From NCBI GenBank assembly GCA_946222885.1, contig CAMIAK010000003.1, positions 180,128-244,127 of the forward strand: 64,000 bases of DNA, in the 5' to 3' direction. This DNA is from an uncultured Nesterenkonia sp. (GTDB taxonomy: Bacteria > Actinomycetota > Actinomycetes > Actinomycetales > Micrococcaceae). Position numbers and translations under genes: made by a program. The notes below the pieces were generated by a model. That model was given only the letters and a program-made list of their open reading frames with translations, made no database searches and had not been told where the DNA came from. Shown here piece by piece: positions 6,655-15,220 of this stretch (within the stretch, counting starts at the first letter, position 1; the number at the start of each line of letters is the position of its first letter).

Positions 6655-8382
6655 ATGGAATGGACAGCGGCGCGTGTCACCGACCTTTTGGACAAGCTGC
6701 GGCGCAGACGAGGAGACAGTACGACTGTTGAGGTCAAGCGAGCGGCAGCTGGTGTGCCGAAGAGCCTGCCGGAGACGATCTGCGCCTTTGCGAATATGCC
6801 CGGCGGAGGAACCATCATTCTGGGTGCCGACGAGCACACGGACTTTTCGATCAACGGAGTAGAGGATCCTGCGGCGATGGAGGCCGCAGTGGCGAATCAG
6901 GCCCGTCAGTTCGTGACGCCGTCCCCCTACCTGGAGGCGACTTCGGTGGAGATCCAGGGTGTGATGGTCACCGTTGTGCAGGTCACGGGCCTCAACCCTC
7001 TGCAGAAGCCGGCCACTTATAAGGGGGAAGCTTACCTACGCCAAGCGGATGGAGATTATGTGATGGGGGTCAATGACCTTCACATGATCGAGATCGCAAA
7101 ACTCCATTCTGCAGAGGCTCCACGGTACGACGCCATGGCGGTGGAAGGGACCAGTGCGGATGACTTGGACCGTGAGCTGACCCAAGCCTTTCTACGTGCT
7201 GCCAGGAGGACCTCCCGCAGACTCAGCGACCTTGACGCTGACGACCTGTTGGCCCAGATGGGAGTGACGCATAGGAACGGCAGCCTGACGCACGCAGGGC
7301 TCTATGCCTTGGGACGATACCCGCAGGGGCGGCTTCCCGCCCTGGGCGTGACAGCCGCTGTGAATCTTCCGCGAGAGCCGGGAAGTTCGAGTGCTCGTAC
7401 GCGCGACCTCCGCCACTTTGATGGTCCGCTTCCGGCGTTGCTGGAGGACGTCATGGATTGGGTCGTGGCCAATCTGTCGGCCCAACAGGTCTATGACCAG
7501 CAGGGTCATCTTCGTGATCAGTCAGATCTGCCGCTGCGCGCCATCCGTGAAGCCGTGGCCAATGCTCTGGTGCACCGCGACATGGGACCGGACACCCTAG
7601 GTGTCGGTAAACGTGTGGAGCTCCGGCTCCTTCCGGACAAACTCCTCATCCTCAGCCCAGGCGGTCTGCGAGGAGTGACGAAGTCTCAGCTCATCAGTGC
7701 TTCATCCCTCACCAAAGCGGCAGTGAATCAGCAGCTCTATGAGATTGCGAAGCTGCTGAAGACCGACGACGGTGCGCGTGTGATCGAAGGCGAGGGTGGT
7801 GGCGTGAAAGAGATTCTGCTCTCGACCCGTGAGGCTGGGTTCCAAACCCCGCATCTGATCGACACAGGTGTCGAATTCAAGGTGATTCTCTGGAGGGTGT
7901 CGCCCTTCACGAGGGAAGAGGACGAATGGTTGAAGCGGCTCAGCAAGAACGGGGAGCTCAGCTACGTGCAGAAGGAGCTTCTCGCCTCTCTGCTGCAAGG
8001 TGACGAATGGTCGGTGGAGAGGCTCACTCGTGATTTCTCGCCTTTGACTGTGGAAGAGGCCACAGAAGTGCTCAGTCAGTTGACGCAACGGGGCCTGGTG
8101 CTCGTCGATCTCGATGCGACGCCTCAGATCTCCCTGGGCAGAAACAGCACCGGTGGGTCAAGGCTGAAGGAGAGCGCGCCTGCGCACCTCCTGGGGAAGA
8201 ACGGAGGGACGATCCTGGGAGCGGTCGGCGAGGGGGCTGGCACAGTTCCGGAGATGATCGATGCCACGGGATTGACGCGGAGACAGGTCGAGTACGCCCT
8301 CAAGCAGCTGCTTTCTGCCGGTCTTCTGGTCCGTGAGGGAGGACAGGGCCATCGCGGGACCTTCTACCGGCTCCCCGGATAG
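6655..8382 (+). CDS. AlbA_2 (Schlafen-type) domain / HATPase-like putative transcriptional regulator
   Basis: 575 residues from ATG 6655. The N-terminal AlbA_2 domain (about 15-140) has VEVKRAAAGVPKSLPETICAF and ANMPGGGTIILG, the typical E-K-N/G pattern. The middle has LREAV-like IREAVANALVHRD, the signature of the C-terminal ATPase domain of this family (COG2865-like), and GEGGGVKEI. The last 120 residues look like winged-helix segments. Members are described as DNA-binding regulators or helicase-related proteins and some sit in defence loci; the role here is unknown. Base composition is visibly lower in GC than pyrE and dnaB on either side, suggesting transfer. There is no good Shine-Dalgarno sequence. 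Confidence 0.85.
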   Translation: MEWTAARVTDLLDKLRRRRGDSTTVEVKRAAAGVPKSLPETICAFANMPGGGTIILGADEHTDFSINGVEDPAAMEAAVANQARQFVTPSPYLEATSVEIQGVMVTVVQVTGLNPLQKPATYKGEAYLRQADGDYVMGVNDLHMIEIAKLHSAEAPRYDAMAVEGTSADDLDRELTQAFLRAARRTSRRLSDLDADDLLAQMGVTHRNGSLTHAGLYALGRYPQGRLPALGVTAAVNLPREPGSSSARTRDLRHFDGPLPALLEDVMDWVVANLSAQQVYDQQGHLRDQSDLPLRAIREAVANALVHRDMGPDTLGVGKRVELRLLPDKLLILSPGGLRGVTKSQLISASSLTKAAVNQQLYEIAKLLKTDDGARVIEGEGGGVKEILLSTREAGFQTPHLIDTGVEFKVILWRVSPFTREEDEWLKRLSKNGELSYVQKELLASLLQGDEWSVERLTRDFSPLTVEEATEVLSQLTQRGLVLVDLDATPQISLGRNSTGGSRLKESAPAHLLGKNGGTILGAVGEGAGTVPEMIDATGLTRRQVEYALKQLLSAGLLVREGGQGHRGTFYRLPG

Positions 8383-8384
8383 GG

Positions 8385-8401
8385 CGGGGCTCTTCGCCCC
8401 G
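8385..8401 (+). terminator. Short hairpin after the AlbA-type gene
   Basis: CGGGGC (8385-8390) / GCCCCG (8396-8401) with a TCTTC loop right after the stop. No T-tract, so a weak terminator at best. Confidence 0.4.
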
Positions 8402-8500
8402 AAGTCTATGTCTACGAACGCGCTGTCGATGTGAATGTGAATGTGTGGGTTCAGGTGTAGGTGTGGGGCAGATTGAGGATCTGCTGTCGGAGGTGCCGGA

Positions 8501-8506
8501 TACAGT
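8501..8506 (+). promoter_or_regulatory. -10 box TACAGT of dnaB
   Basis: It ends 6 bases before the GTG start at 8513, a leaderless arrangement. Confidence 0.45.
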
Positions 8507-8512
8507 AGAGAG

Positions 8513-9874
8513 GTGACTTCGGAACTCTACGACACCAGCGCACCGGCCGGCGCGGAATCGCGCACCCCGCCGCAGGACATGGCGGCCGAGCAGTCCGTGC
8601 TGGGCGGCATGATGCTCTCCAAGGACGCCATCGCCGACGTCGTCGAGATCCTGCGCGGCCCGGACTTCTACCGGCCCGCGCATGAGCTGATCTATGACGC
8701 GATCGTGGACCTCTACGGCCGCGGCGAGCCGGCCGACGTCGTGACCATCTCCGACCACCTGACCAAGAAGCAGGAGCTGCAGCGCATCGGCGGGCCCGCC
8801 TACCTGCACAACCTGGCGCAGTCGGTCCCGACGGCGGCCAATGCGGCCTTCTACGCGGAGATCGTCCGGGAGCGCGCGATCCTGCGCCGCCTGGTGGAGG
8901 CCGGCACCAAGATCGTGCAGCTGGGCCACAGCGCCGACGGCGAGGTCGACGCCATCGTCAACGAGGCGCAGTCGGAGATCTACAACGTCGCGGAGAACCG
9001 GCAGTCCGAGGACTACGTCTCCCTCTCCGAGGTGCTGGTCCCCACCATCGACGAGATCGAGACCAACGCCTCCCACGACGGCGGCCTGACCGGCATCCCC
9101 ACCGGCTTCCGCGAGCTCGACGAGCTCACCCACGGCTTCAACGGCGGGCAGATGATCATCGTGGCCGCCCGTCCCGCCATGGGCAAGTCCACCCTGGCGC
9201 TGGACTTCGCCCGCGCCGCCGCGGTGCAGAACGGCATGACCGCGGCCTTCTTCTCCCTGGAGATGGGGCGCAACGAGATCGCCATGCGTCTGCTCTCCGC
9301 GGAGGCGCGCATCCAGTTCCAGGACCTGCGCAAGGGTGACATCCGGGATGAGGACTGGGACAAGATGTCACTGGCGGTGGACCGGCTCAACGAGGTGCCG
9401 CTGTTCATCGACGACTCCCCGAACATGTCGCTGATGGAGATCCGCGCGAAGTGCCGCCGGCTCAAGCAGCGGAACAACCTGAAGCTGATCGTGCTGGACT
9501 ACCTGCAGCTTCTCTCCTCCGGAAAGCGCGTGGAGTCCCGCCAGCAGGAGGTCTCGGAGTTCTCCCGAACCCTGAAGCTGCTGGCCAAGGAGCTCGACGT
9601 CCCGATCATCGCGCTCTCCCAGCTGAACCGCGGGTCCGAGCAGCGCACCGACAAGCGCCCCCAGGTCTCCGACCTCCGCGAGTCCGGCTCCATCGAGCAG
9701 GACGCGGACATGGTGCTGCTGCTGCACCGCGACGAGGTCTATGACAAGGAGTCCCCGCGGGCCGGCGAGGCCGACATCATCGTGGCCAAGAACCGCAACG
9801 GCCCCACCCGGGACATCGTGGTGGCCTTCCAGGGCCACTACGCCCGCTTCCAGGACATGGCCCAGGACATCTGA
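8513..9874 (+). CDS. dnaB: Replicative DNA helicase DnaB
   Basis: 453 residues, normal length, with no intein visible. The N-terminal domain begins at PPQDMAAEQSVLGGMML (about 19-35). The RecA-like domain starts at GIPTGFRELD; Walker A is ARPAMGKST (219-227), FFSLEMG follows, Walker B is LIVLDYLQLL, then ALSQLNRGSEQR and DLRESGSIEQDADMV. The hexamer unwinds DNA at the fork. The start is GTG 8513 after a TACAGT -10 box. The usual rpsF-ssb-rplI neighbours are not here, and a HAD phosphatase follows after 8 bases. Confidence 0.96.
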   Translation: MTSELYDTSAPAGAESRTPPQDMAAEQSVLGGMMLSKDAIADVVEILRGPDFYRPAHELIYDAIVDLYGRGEPADVVTISDHLTKKQELQRIGGPAYLHNLAQSVPTAANAAFYAEIVRERAILRRLVEAGTKIVQLGHSADGEVDAIVNEAQSEIYNVAENRQSEDYVSLSEVLVPTIDEIETNASHDGGLTGIPTGFRELDELTHGFNGGQMIIVAARPAMGKSTLALDFARAAAVQNGMTAAFFSLEMGRNEIAMRLLSAEARIQFQDLRKGDIRDEDWDKMSLAVDRLNEVPLFIDDSPNMSLMEIRAKCRRLKQRNNLKLIVLDYLQLLSSGKRVESRQQEVSEFSRTLKLLAKELDVPIIALSQLNRGSEQRTDKRPQVSDLRESGSIEQDADMVLLLHRDEVYDKESPRAGEADIIVAKNRNGPTRDIVVAFQGHYARFQDMAQDI

Positions 9875-9882
9875 GGAACCTC

Positions 9883-10713
9883 ATGACATCAGCACCCGCA
9901 CTCGTGGCCTTCGACATCGACGGCACCCTGCTCGGCTCCGACAAGGTGTCCCAGCCCGGCACGCTGCGCGCCTTCGAGGCGATGCGCGAGGCCGGCACGC
10001 GGATCATGCTCGCCTCCGGGCGCCCGATCCCCGGGCTGAAGGCGCTCGCCGCCCGCTGCGGGCTCGGGCAGGACCTGATCTTCGCCGGGCTCAACGGCTC
10101 CGTGGTGGTGGACCAGGCCACGGAGGAGACGCTGGCCCGGCACCCCGTCCCGGCGGAGACGGCCCAGCCGATCATCGCGCTGGGACGGCGGCAGGGCATC
10201 GTGGTCATGCTCCCGCACGACGCCGAACTGGTGGTCTCCCAGGAGCATGCCGAGGACGCCCAGGTGAGGCACGAGGCGGCCGGCAACGGGCTGACCGTCC
10301 GCGGGGTGGAGGACATCTCCCGGCCGGACATCGCCCCCACCAAGGTGCTCTTCTGCGCACCGCGCCCTGAGCTGGAGGTCCTGGAGCGGCAGCTGCTGGA
10401 CGAGTATGCCGGGCAGATCGAGCTGACCTACTCCTCGCCCATCTACCTGGAGGCCACGGCCGCCGGAGTGGACAAGTCCACCGCGATCAGGGACTTCTGC
10501 CTCACCCAGGGGATCAGCGCGGAGCGGACGATGGCCTTCGGGGACAACGGAAACGACGTGACCATGCTGCGGGCCGCCGGCGTCGGAGTGGCCATGGGAA
10601 ACGCGATCCCGGAGGCCAAGGAGGCCGCCGACGTCGTGACCTCGTCCCATGATGAGGAGGGCATCGCCCGGGTGCTGGCCGGGCACTTCGCGCTGGAGGT
10701 CCCTGTCAGCTGA
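9883..10713 (+). CDS. Cof-type HAD-superfamily phosphatase
   Basis: 276 residues. Motif I is FDIDGTLL (nucleophile Asp near residue 11), motif II is ASGRP, motif III is the Lys in GVDKSTAI, and motif IV is FGDNGNDVTML. The cap and core follow the Cof/YidA subgroup, cytosolic phosphatases of sugar phosphates and related metabolites. It starts 8 bases after the dnaB stop, with GAGGAACC just before the ATG, so it is probably in the dnaB operon. It converges on the membrane protein gene ending at 10720. Confidence 0.92.
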   Translation: MTSAPALVAFDIDGTLLGSDKVSQPGTLRAFEAMREAGTRIMLASGRPIPGLKALAARCGLGQDLIFAGLNGSVVVDQATEETLARHPVPAETAQPIIALGRRQGIVVMLPHDAELVVSQEHAEDAQVRHEAAGNGLTVRGVEDISRPDIAPTKVLFCAPRPELEVLERQLLDEYAGQIELTYSSPIYLEATAAGVDKSTAIRDFCLTQGISAERTMAFGDNGNDVTMLRAAGVGVAMGNAIPEAKEAADVVTSSHDEEGIARVLAGHFALEVPVS

Positions 10714-10719
10714 AGCGGC

Positions 10720-11214
10720 TCAGCTGAAGACGCCGAGGATCCGGTCCAGGAAGATATAGCCCAGCGCCGCATAGATGAAGCCGATCCAGAGGCTGTGGGT
10801 GAGGCTCGTCCAGAAGCGGCCGGTGGCGATCAGCAGGCCGAAGGCCCAGGGCAGGCAGGCCATCACATAGCCCGCGGCCACCATCCAGAGGCCGATGAAC
10901 TCCGTCTCGGCGACCATCCACAGCCCCACGCTCAGGCACCAGAGCATGGTCGGCTCGAAGAGCATCGCTGCGATGAGCAGCGCGGTGACGGTGCCCCACA
11001 GCCAGCGGGCCCATTCGATGCCGCCGCTGAGCAGGCGGGAGCGCAGGGAGGGCTGCTGCGGCTGCTTCTGGCGGCTTTGGGTGCGCTGGCCCTGCTTCTT
11101 CTTCCCCTGCTGATTCCTGGCCTGCTGGCCGCCGCGCTTCTGGCCGGTCTTGGCGGCCGGCTTCTTCGCGGAGGGGGAGGGCTTCTTCGCCGGGGCCTTC
11201 TTCTGCTTGCTCAC
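10720..11214 (-). CDS. Small membrane protein with a basic, Gln/Lys-rich N-terminus
   Basis: 164 residues of unknown function. Residues 1-55 are very rich in Lys, Gln, Ala and Pro (disordered, positively charged, presumably cytosolic). Three or four hydrophobic segments follow (WLWGTVTALLIAAMLF, VGLWMVAETEFIGLWMV, AGYVMACLPWAFGLLI, SLWIGFIYAALGYIFL). The start is GTG 11214 with TGGAGTGA upstream. It ends 6 bases from the convergent HAD gene. The basic tail could contact RNA, DNA or ribosomes; that is speculation. Confidence 0.75.
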   Translation of the reverse strand: MSKQKKAPAKKPSPSAKKPAAKTGQKRGGQQARNQQGKKKQGQRTQSRQKQPQQPSLRSRLLSGGIEWARWLWGTVTALLIAAMLFEPTMLWCLSVGLWMVAETEFIGLWMVAAGYVMACLPWAFGLLIATGRFWTSLTHSLWIGFIYAALGYIFLDRILGVFS

Positions 11215-11244
11215 TCACTCCAGATTACATCCGGGACGAGGGCC

Positions 11245-11394
11245 TCACAGACGGTCCAGGTAGGGGAGCATCAGGACCAAGAGAAGGAGCCCGATGCCGA
11301 CCACCAGGCACACTCCCACCGCTCGGTTGGGGCCGGCCGGGTGGGGATCCTCCTGAGTGCTGCCGTGTTTCCGTTCAGACTCCTGCGACGTCAT
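11245..11394 (-). CDS. 49-residue single-span membrane protein
   Basis: A short gene: ATG at 11394, stop at 11245. It starts MTSQESERKHGSTQED, then has one hydrophobic segment of about 20 residues (AVGVCLVVGIGLLLLVLML) and ends PYLDRL. GCGAGGTG lies 5 bases before the ATG as a good ribosome site. The polar, charged N-terminus followed by one hydrophobic helix fits a tail-anchored small membrane protein. It lies just upstream of, and on the same strand as, the gene at 10720-11214, so the two could be co-transcribed. Confidence 0.6.
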   Translation of the reverse strand: MTSQESERKHGSTQEDPHPAGPNRAVGVCLVVGIGLLLLVLMLPYLDRL

Positions 11395-11517
11395 GTGCAC
11401 CTCGCTGCACGGATATGGACCAGATTGCGTTCGCTGCCTGTCGCAACTGTAAGGAGAGTTGCTGGGAGAGACCTGAGCGGGCGGTAAATCCTTGCTCTGT
11501 GCCTGAAGAGCTGGGCC

Positions 11518-12897
11518 TCAGAGGGCCCGGGCAGGAGCGGAGGGGGCCACGTCGAGGAAGCGCAGCCCGCCGTCGACCCTCAGCGCTGCCGAGGCCACAT
11601 CCTGGAGGGCGTCCTGGTGGACCAGGACCAGGACCGAGCCGCCGAAGCCGCCGCCGATCAGCCGGGCCCCGGAGGCGCCGGCGCCCAGCGCGGCGTCCAC
11701 GATCCGGTCCGCCGCAGGGAAGGAGACTTCGGCCTCATCCCGCATGCTCACGTGGCCGGCAGTCATGGTCTCGCCGATCTCGGAGGCCATATGGTCCAGG
11801 CCGAAGGCCTCCTCGGAGAGCAGGGTGTGCAGCTTCTCGGAGCGGAGCATCTCCAGCAGGGCGTGCTTGAGCCGGCGCCGGCAGGCTGCGGCGTCGTGCT
11901 CGGCGCCGTCGGGGCCGGGGATCTGGGTGCGGCCTTCAGCCCGCCGGTCGAACTCCTCCAGGAGCGCGGTGACGTGCGCCTTCTTCGGCTTCTCCGGCAG
12001 AGCCTCGCGCAGCCGCCGCCCTTCCGAGACGGAGAGGCCCAGCAGCGCTCCGGCGGCCTCGGCCTCGGCTCGGCGCGCGCCGAACTGGCCGTCGCCCAGC
12101 CAGTGGGCCTGCCGGGTGTCCACCGCCAGGAAGCGGTAGCCGCGCAGCAGGCAGGAGGCGTTGAGCCGGTCCACGGTGAAGTCGCGGCAGTCCAGGGAGA
12201 GGATGCGGCCCTCGGCTCCGCGCAGGCTGACCGTCTGGTCCAGCCCGCCGGTGCCGGCGCCGACGAACTCGACCTCTGCCCGGATGCAGACCTGGGCCAG
12301 CGCGGCACGGTGCTCGTCGGTCAGCGCGGCGGTGAGCTCCTCGCCCGGGTTCTCCTGTCCCAGGGGGCTGCCCAGCCCGACGAAGGCCAGGACGCTGGCG
12401 CATTCCAGGGCGGCGGAGGAGGAGAGCCCTCCGCCCACCGGGACGGTGGAGAGGATCAGCAGATCGGCGCCGAAGCCGCTGCGTGGGGTGAGCTCGCTGA
12501 GCAGGGAGGGGTCGGCGTCGCAGGTTCCGTTCTCCAGATCCTGCAGGGCCCACAGCACACCGGAGACGTAGCGGGTCCAGGACGGCGCGTCCTCCCCGGC
12601 GACGATCACCCCGGTGTCCAGCTCCCTGTCCAGGGTGCGCAGCCGCAGGACGCCGTCGGTGCGGGGAGCAGCCGCCACATAGGTGCCGTGGGGCAGCGCC
12701 ATCGGGAGGCAGCGTCCGCCGTGGAAGTCGATGTGCTCCCCGTTGAGGTTCGCCCGGCCGGGCGCGAACCAGGTCCCCTCCGCCGCGCGGCCGTAGATGT
12801 CGAGGAACTGAGCCCGCAGGTCAGCGGTGATCTGTTCAGGGTCTCCGGCGGGGTGCCGGGCGGCGTCGAGTGTTCGCACGAGGCACCATTGTGCCAC
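11518..12897 (-). CDS. galK: Galactokinase (GHMP kinase family)
   Basis: 459 residues. The galactokinase signature appears as PGRANLNGEHIDF (46-58), keeping the Glu-His-x-Asp that binds galactose; the usual I/L before GEH is Asn. The ATP loop is PVGGGLSSSAAL (153-164) and the catalytic Asp lies in GGLDQ (220). The third motif GGGFGGSVLVLV is near the C-terminus. It phosphorylates galactose with ATP. No galT or galE is adjacent, and the unusual motif 1 leaves room for a related sugar substrate. The start (GTG 12897 or GTG 12879) is not settled: neither has a clear Shine-Dalgarno sequence. Divergent from ohr. Confidence 0.85.
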   Translation of the reverse strand: MAQWCLVRTLDAARHPAGDPEQITADLRAQFLDIYGRAAEGTWFAPGRANLNGEHIDFHGGRCLPMALPHGTYVAAAPRTDGVLRLRTLDRELDTGVIVAGEDAPSWTRYVSGVLWALQDLENGTCDADPSLLSELTPRSGFGADLLILSTVPVGGGLSSSAALECASVLAFVGLGSPLGQENPGEELTAALTDEHRAALAQVCIRAEVEFVGAGTGGLDQTVSLRGAEGRILSLDCRDFTVDRLNASCLLRGYRFLAVDTRQAHWLGDGQFGARRAEAEAAGALLGLSVSEGRRLREALPEKPKKAHVTALLEEFDRRAEGRTQIPGPDGAEHDAAACRRRLKHALLEMLRSEKLHTLLSEEAFGLDHMASEIGETMTAGHVSMRDEAEVSFPAADRIVDAALGAGASGARLIGGGFGGSVLVLVHQDALQDVASAALRVDGGLRFLDVAPSAPARAL

Positions 12898-12963
12898 CGA
12901 CGCGTCTGTGATGTTCTAAGAGGCGGAAGGTCTCTTCCCCCTATCGACTGAGAGGACACGAAG

Positions 12964-13392
12964 ATGGCTGTCGAAACCGTGTACACCGCAGAGGCACTGG
13001 CCACCGGAGGCGGACGCCAGGGCCAGGCCAAGACTAAGGACGGCGCGCTGGACCTGACGCTGGCCCCGCCGAAGGAGATGGGCGGCTCCGGCGACGGAGT
13101 GAATCCCGAGCAGCTCTTCGCCGCCGGCTGGTCCGCCTGCTTCCTGGGCGCCCTGAAAAAGGTCGCCGGCGAGGACTACAACACCGAGGACGCCGCCATC
13201 GGCGTGAAGGTCAGCATCGGCAAGGACACCGGCGACGGCGGGTTCGGCCTGGCCGCGGAGATCGAGGTCGTGCTCCCCAACGAGGAGCAGGCCCGCGCCG
13301 AGGAGCTCGCGGAGAAGGCCCACGCCTTCTGCCCCTACTCCAAGGCCACCCGCGGCAACATCGACGTGAAGGTCACCACCAGCCAGGACTGA
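12964..13392 (+). CDS. ohr: Organic hydroperoxide resistance protein (Ohr/OsmC family)
   Basis: 142 residues. The two redox-active cysteines are in place: GWSACFLGAL and HAFCPYSKATRG. NPEQLFAAGWSACF is the Ohr-type active-site segment with its Glu. The enzyme reduces organic peroxides using lipoyl-type thiols. ATG 12964 has GAGAGGAC 6-8 bases upstream. No OhrR gene is adjacent. A strong hairpin follows at 13408-13449. Confidence 0.93.
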   Translation: MAVETVYTAEALATGGGRQGQAKTKDGALDLTLAPPKEMGGSGDGVNPEQLFAAGWSACFLGALKKVAGEDYNTEDAAIGVKVSIGKDTGDGGFGLAAEIEVVLPNEEQARAEELAEKAHAFCPYSKATRGNIDVKVTTSQD

Positions 13393-13407
13393 TCCTTCGC
13401 TGTTCTG

Positions 13408-13449
13408 TGCTGAGGCCCCTGCAGACTTGGGTCCGCAGGGGCCTCAGCA
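13408..13449. terminator. Bidirectional terminator hairpin after ohr
   Basis: Perfect 15-bp stem (13408-13422 / 13435-13449) with a 12-base loop, between convergent genes. Confidence 0.8.
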
Positions 13450-13472
13450 TGTGCAGAACCAGGGCTGTCTTC

Positions 13473-13730
13473 TCAGCGCTTGGGCCGGCGCACCAGCAGC
13501 CAGATCCCCAGCGGGATGAGGAGGAAGACGGCGAGATTGAAGAAGGTGTAGGTGAACTGCGCGACGGTGTCGTCGCCCATCTCCGCGCGGGCCTGTGCCA
13601 TCTGGCCGCTGCCTATCGAGCCCAGCACCCCGAGGGAGAGCAGGCAGCCCAGCACGAGGATGACGATTCCCCAGATCTTTGAGGCCCGCGACTTCTTGGG
13701 CGGCTGTGCGGTGCTCTGGTCCTCTGTCAT
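13473..13730 (-). CDS. Small two-span membrane protein
   Basis: 85 residues from the ATG at 13730, chosen because AGGAGGAGAG lies directly upstream; a longer in-frame start at 13787 lacks this. Polar N-terminus (TEDQSTAQPPKKSRAS), a first hydrophobic helix (IWGIVILVLGCLLSLGVLG), a short extracytoplasmic loop, a second helix (FFNLAVFLLIPLGIWLLV) and a basic end RRPKR. Function unknown. It lies downstream of the sensor-like gene (end 13814) on the same strand. Confidence 0.65.
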   Translation of the reverse strand: MTEDQSTAQPPKKSRASKIWGIVILVLGCLLSLGVLGSIGSGQMAQARAEMGDDTVAQFTYTFFNLAVFLLIPLGIWLLVRRPKR

Positions 13731-13813
13731 CTCTCCTCCTGATCCGTCGTCCGGGGGTCCGGACAACATCCTGCCCGGCATGGGCATCCAGGGGAAGAAG
13801 GGTGTCGCAGTGC

Positions 13814-15220
13814 TCAGCGCATCGAATAGACCACGGCGCCGGCGGGGGAGGGGGCCGCTTCCCTGTGCTTCCGGCTGTCCGGAGCCTCGTCTGCTTCCTC
13901 CTGCTGAGGGTGCAGCGGCACGCTCATGCTTCGGGTGTGGGGAGAGCCGGCGCTGACCGAGAGGCGCAGCCGCTCCCCGGCGGCATCCCGCCCGGCCCCC
14001 AGGATCACGACGCCGGCCTCTTCGTCCGCATCCGGGCTTGCCTCAGCCAGGGCGGAGGAGACCAGCTCCAGGAACTCCGTCTCCACGGCTTCTGCGTCGA
14101 GCTCTGCCTCGATCTGGGCGAGGGCTCCCAACACGTCCGCGGTGTGGCCGGCATCGTGCTGCTGATCCTCCAGGGTGAGGATGAACCGGCGCTCCGGATG
14201 CAGGTGCTTCAGCTCATGCTGCAGATGCAGCACCAGGGAGGCCGCGGAGATGCGCCGCAGGGGCGCGGCCGACGCCCCTGCGGCAGGCTCCTCGAAGGGC
14301 GTCTCCCCGGGCTCGGCTTCTTCTGCCGGAGCCTCGGCGGGAGGCTCAGGGGCCGGGCCGCCCAGCAGATCGCTCAGCGGGACGGTCGGATCGCCGGGGT
14401 GCTCGGGCATCGGCATGGAGGGGAAGACCGCCGTGGAAGCTCTGGGGGTTCCGGACTCCCCGGGATTCCGGACCGGGGCGAAGCTCTCCGTCGGTCCGTG
14501 CTGAGGGCTGTGCCCGCCGTCGGGCGTGGCCGCATGCTGCGGGGGAAGCGGGCTGTGCTGCTTGCTGGTGGGCTCGCTGGAGGAGGTGGGGGTGTCCTCC
14601 CCGGAGCGACCGGATCGGATCTGCTGGACCAGTCCGGTGCCGAACCAGGCCAGGGTGCTGACCAGCAGGAGGGCGAGTGCGGAGACCCAGGCCAGCGTTC
14701 GGATCACGGCTCCGGCCTCAGCCTCCGCGGGGGTGGTGAAGTGCAGGACCAGGAAGGCTCCCTCCTGGTCCGTGGTCACCTTGCCCCAGCGGATCTCCCC
14801 GAATCCGGGGGTCTCCTGGACTCCGGAGGCGGTCTCCGCGTCCAGGATGGTCCCGAGCTCGGCGCTGTCCTCCACGAACCGCTGGCCCATCCCGTCCTGG
14901 GCGTTGTCCAGGAACATGGTCTCCCCGCCGGAGACGGCCACGAGCATCTCGTGGGTCTCCGGGGTCTGGCGGGCGAGGAAGCCGCGCATCAGGTCGGCCT
15001 CGGAGTCGAACTGCTCGCCCTCCCCGTTGCCGATCTGGTGGGCGCCGTCCACATAGGCGACGAACTCGTGGACCTCGTCGAGGATCGCCTGATTGGCGCC
15101 GCGGTCCACCTGGTTCAGCAGGATGGAGCGCAGGGTGAGGATGCTCAGCAGCAGCACGATGCCGCCCGAGACGGCGACCAGGCCGGAAACCTTCATCCGT
15201 GTGCGGGAATGGTCAGTCAT
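13814..15220 (-). CDS. Two-span membrane protein with sensor-kinase layout but no intact kinase motifs
   Basis: 468 residues from ATG 15220. One membrane helix at about 11-33, an extracytoplasmic domain of about 135 residues, and a second helix at about 171-194. A long Pro/Glu/Ser-rich linker (205-320) precedes a C-terminal domain (about 321-435). The last domain resembles a histidine-kinase core in pattern: LQHELKHLHPERRF, then LELVSSALAEASP (384-396) where an N-box NLLxNA would be expected. However, the phospho-acceptor His motif, the N-box Asn and the DxG box are absent. It overlaps the upstream acidic membrane protein gene by 8 bp (ATGACTGA), implying coupled translation. It may act as a pseudokinase-like sensor (inference). 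Confidence 0.6.
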   Translation of the reverse strand: MTDHSRTRMKVSGLVAVSGGIVLLLSILTLRSILLNQVDRGANQAILDEVHEFVAYVDGAHQIGNGEGEQFDSEADLMRGFLARQTPETHEMLVAVSGGETMFLDNAQDGMGQRFVEDSAELGTILDAETASGVQETPGFGEIRWGKVTTDQEGAFLVLHFTTPAEAEAGAVIRTLAWVSALALLLVSTLAWFGTGLVQQIRSGRSGEDTPTSSSEPTSKQHSPLPPQHAATPDGGHSPQHGPTESFAPVRNPGESGTPRASTAVFPSMPMPEHPGDPTVPLSDLLGGPAPEPPAEAPAEEAEPGETPFEEPAAGASAAPLRRISAASLVLHLQHELKHLHPERRFILTLEDQQHDAGHTADVLGALAQIEAELDAEAVETEFLELVSSALAEASPDADEEAGVVILGAGRDAAGERLRLSVSAGSPHTRSMSVPLHPQQEEADEAPDSRKHREAAPSPAGAVVYSMR

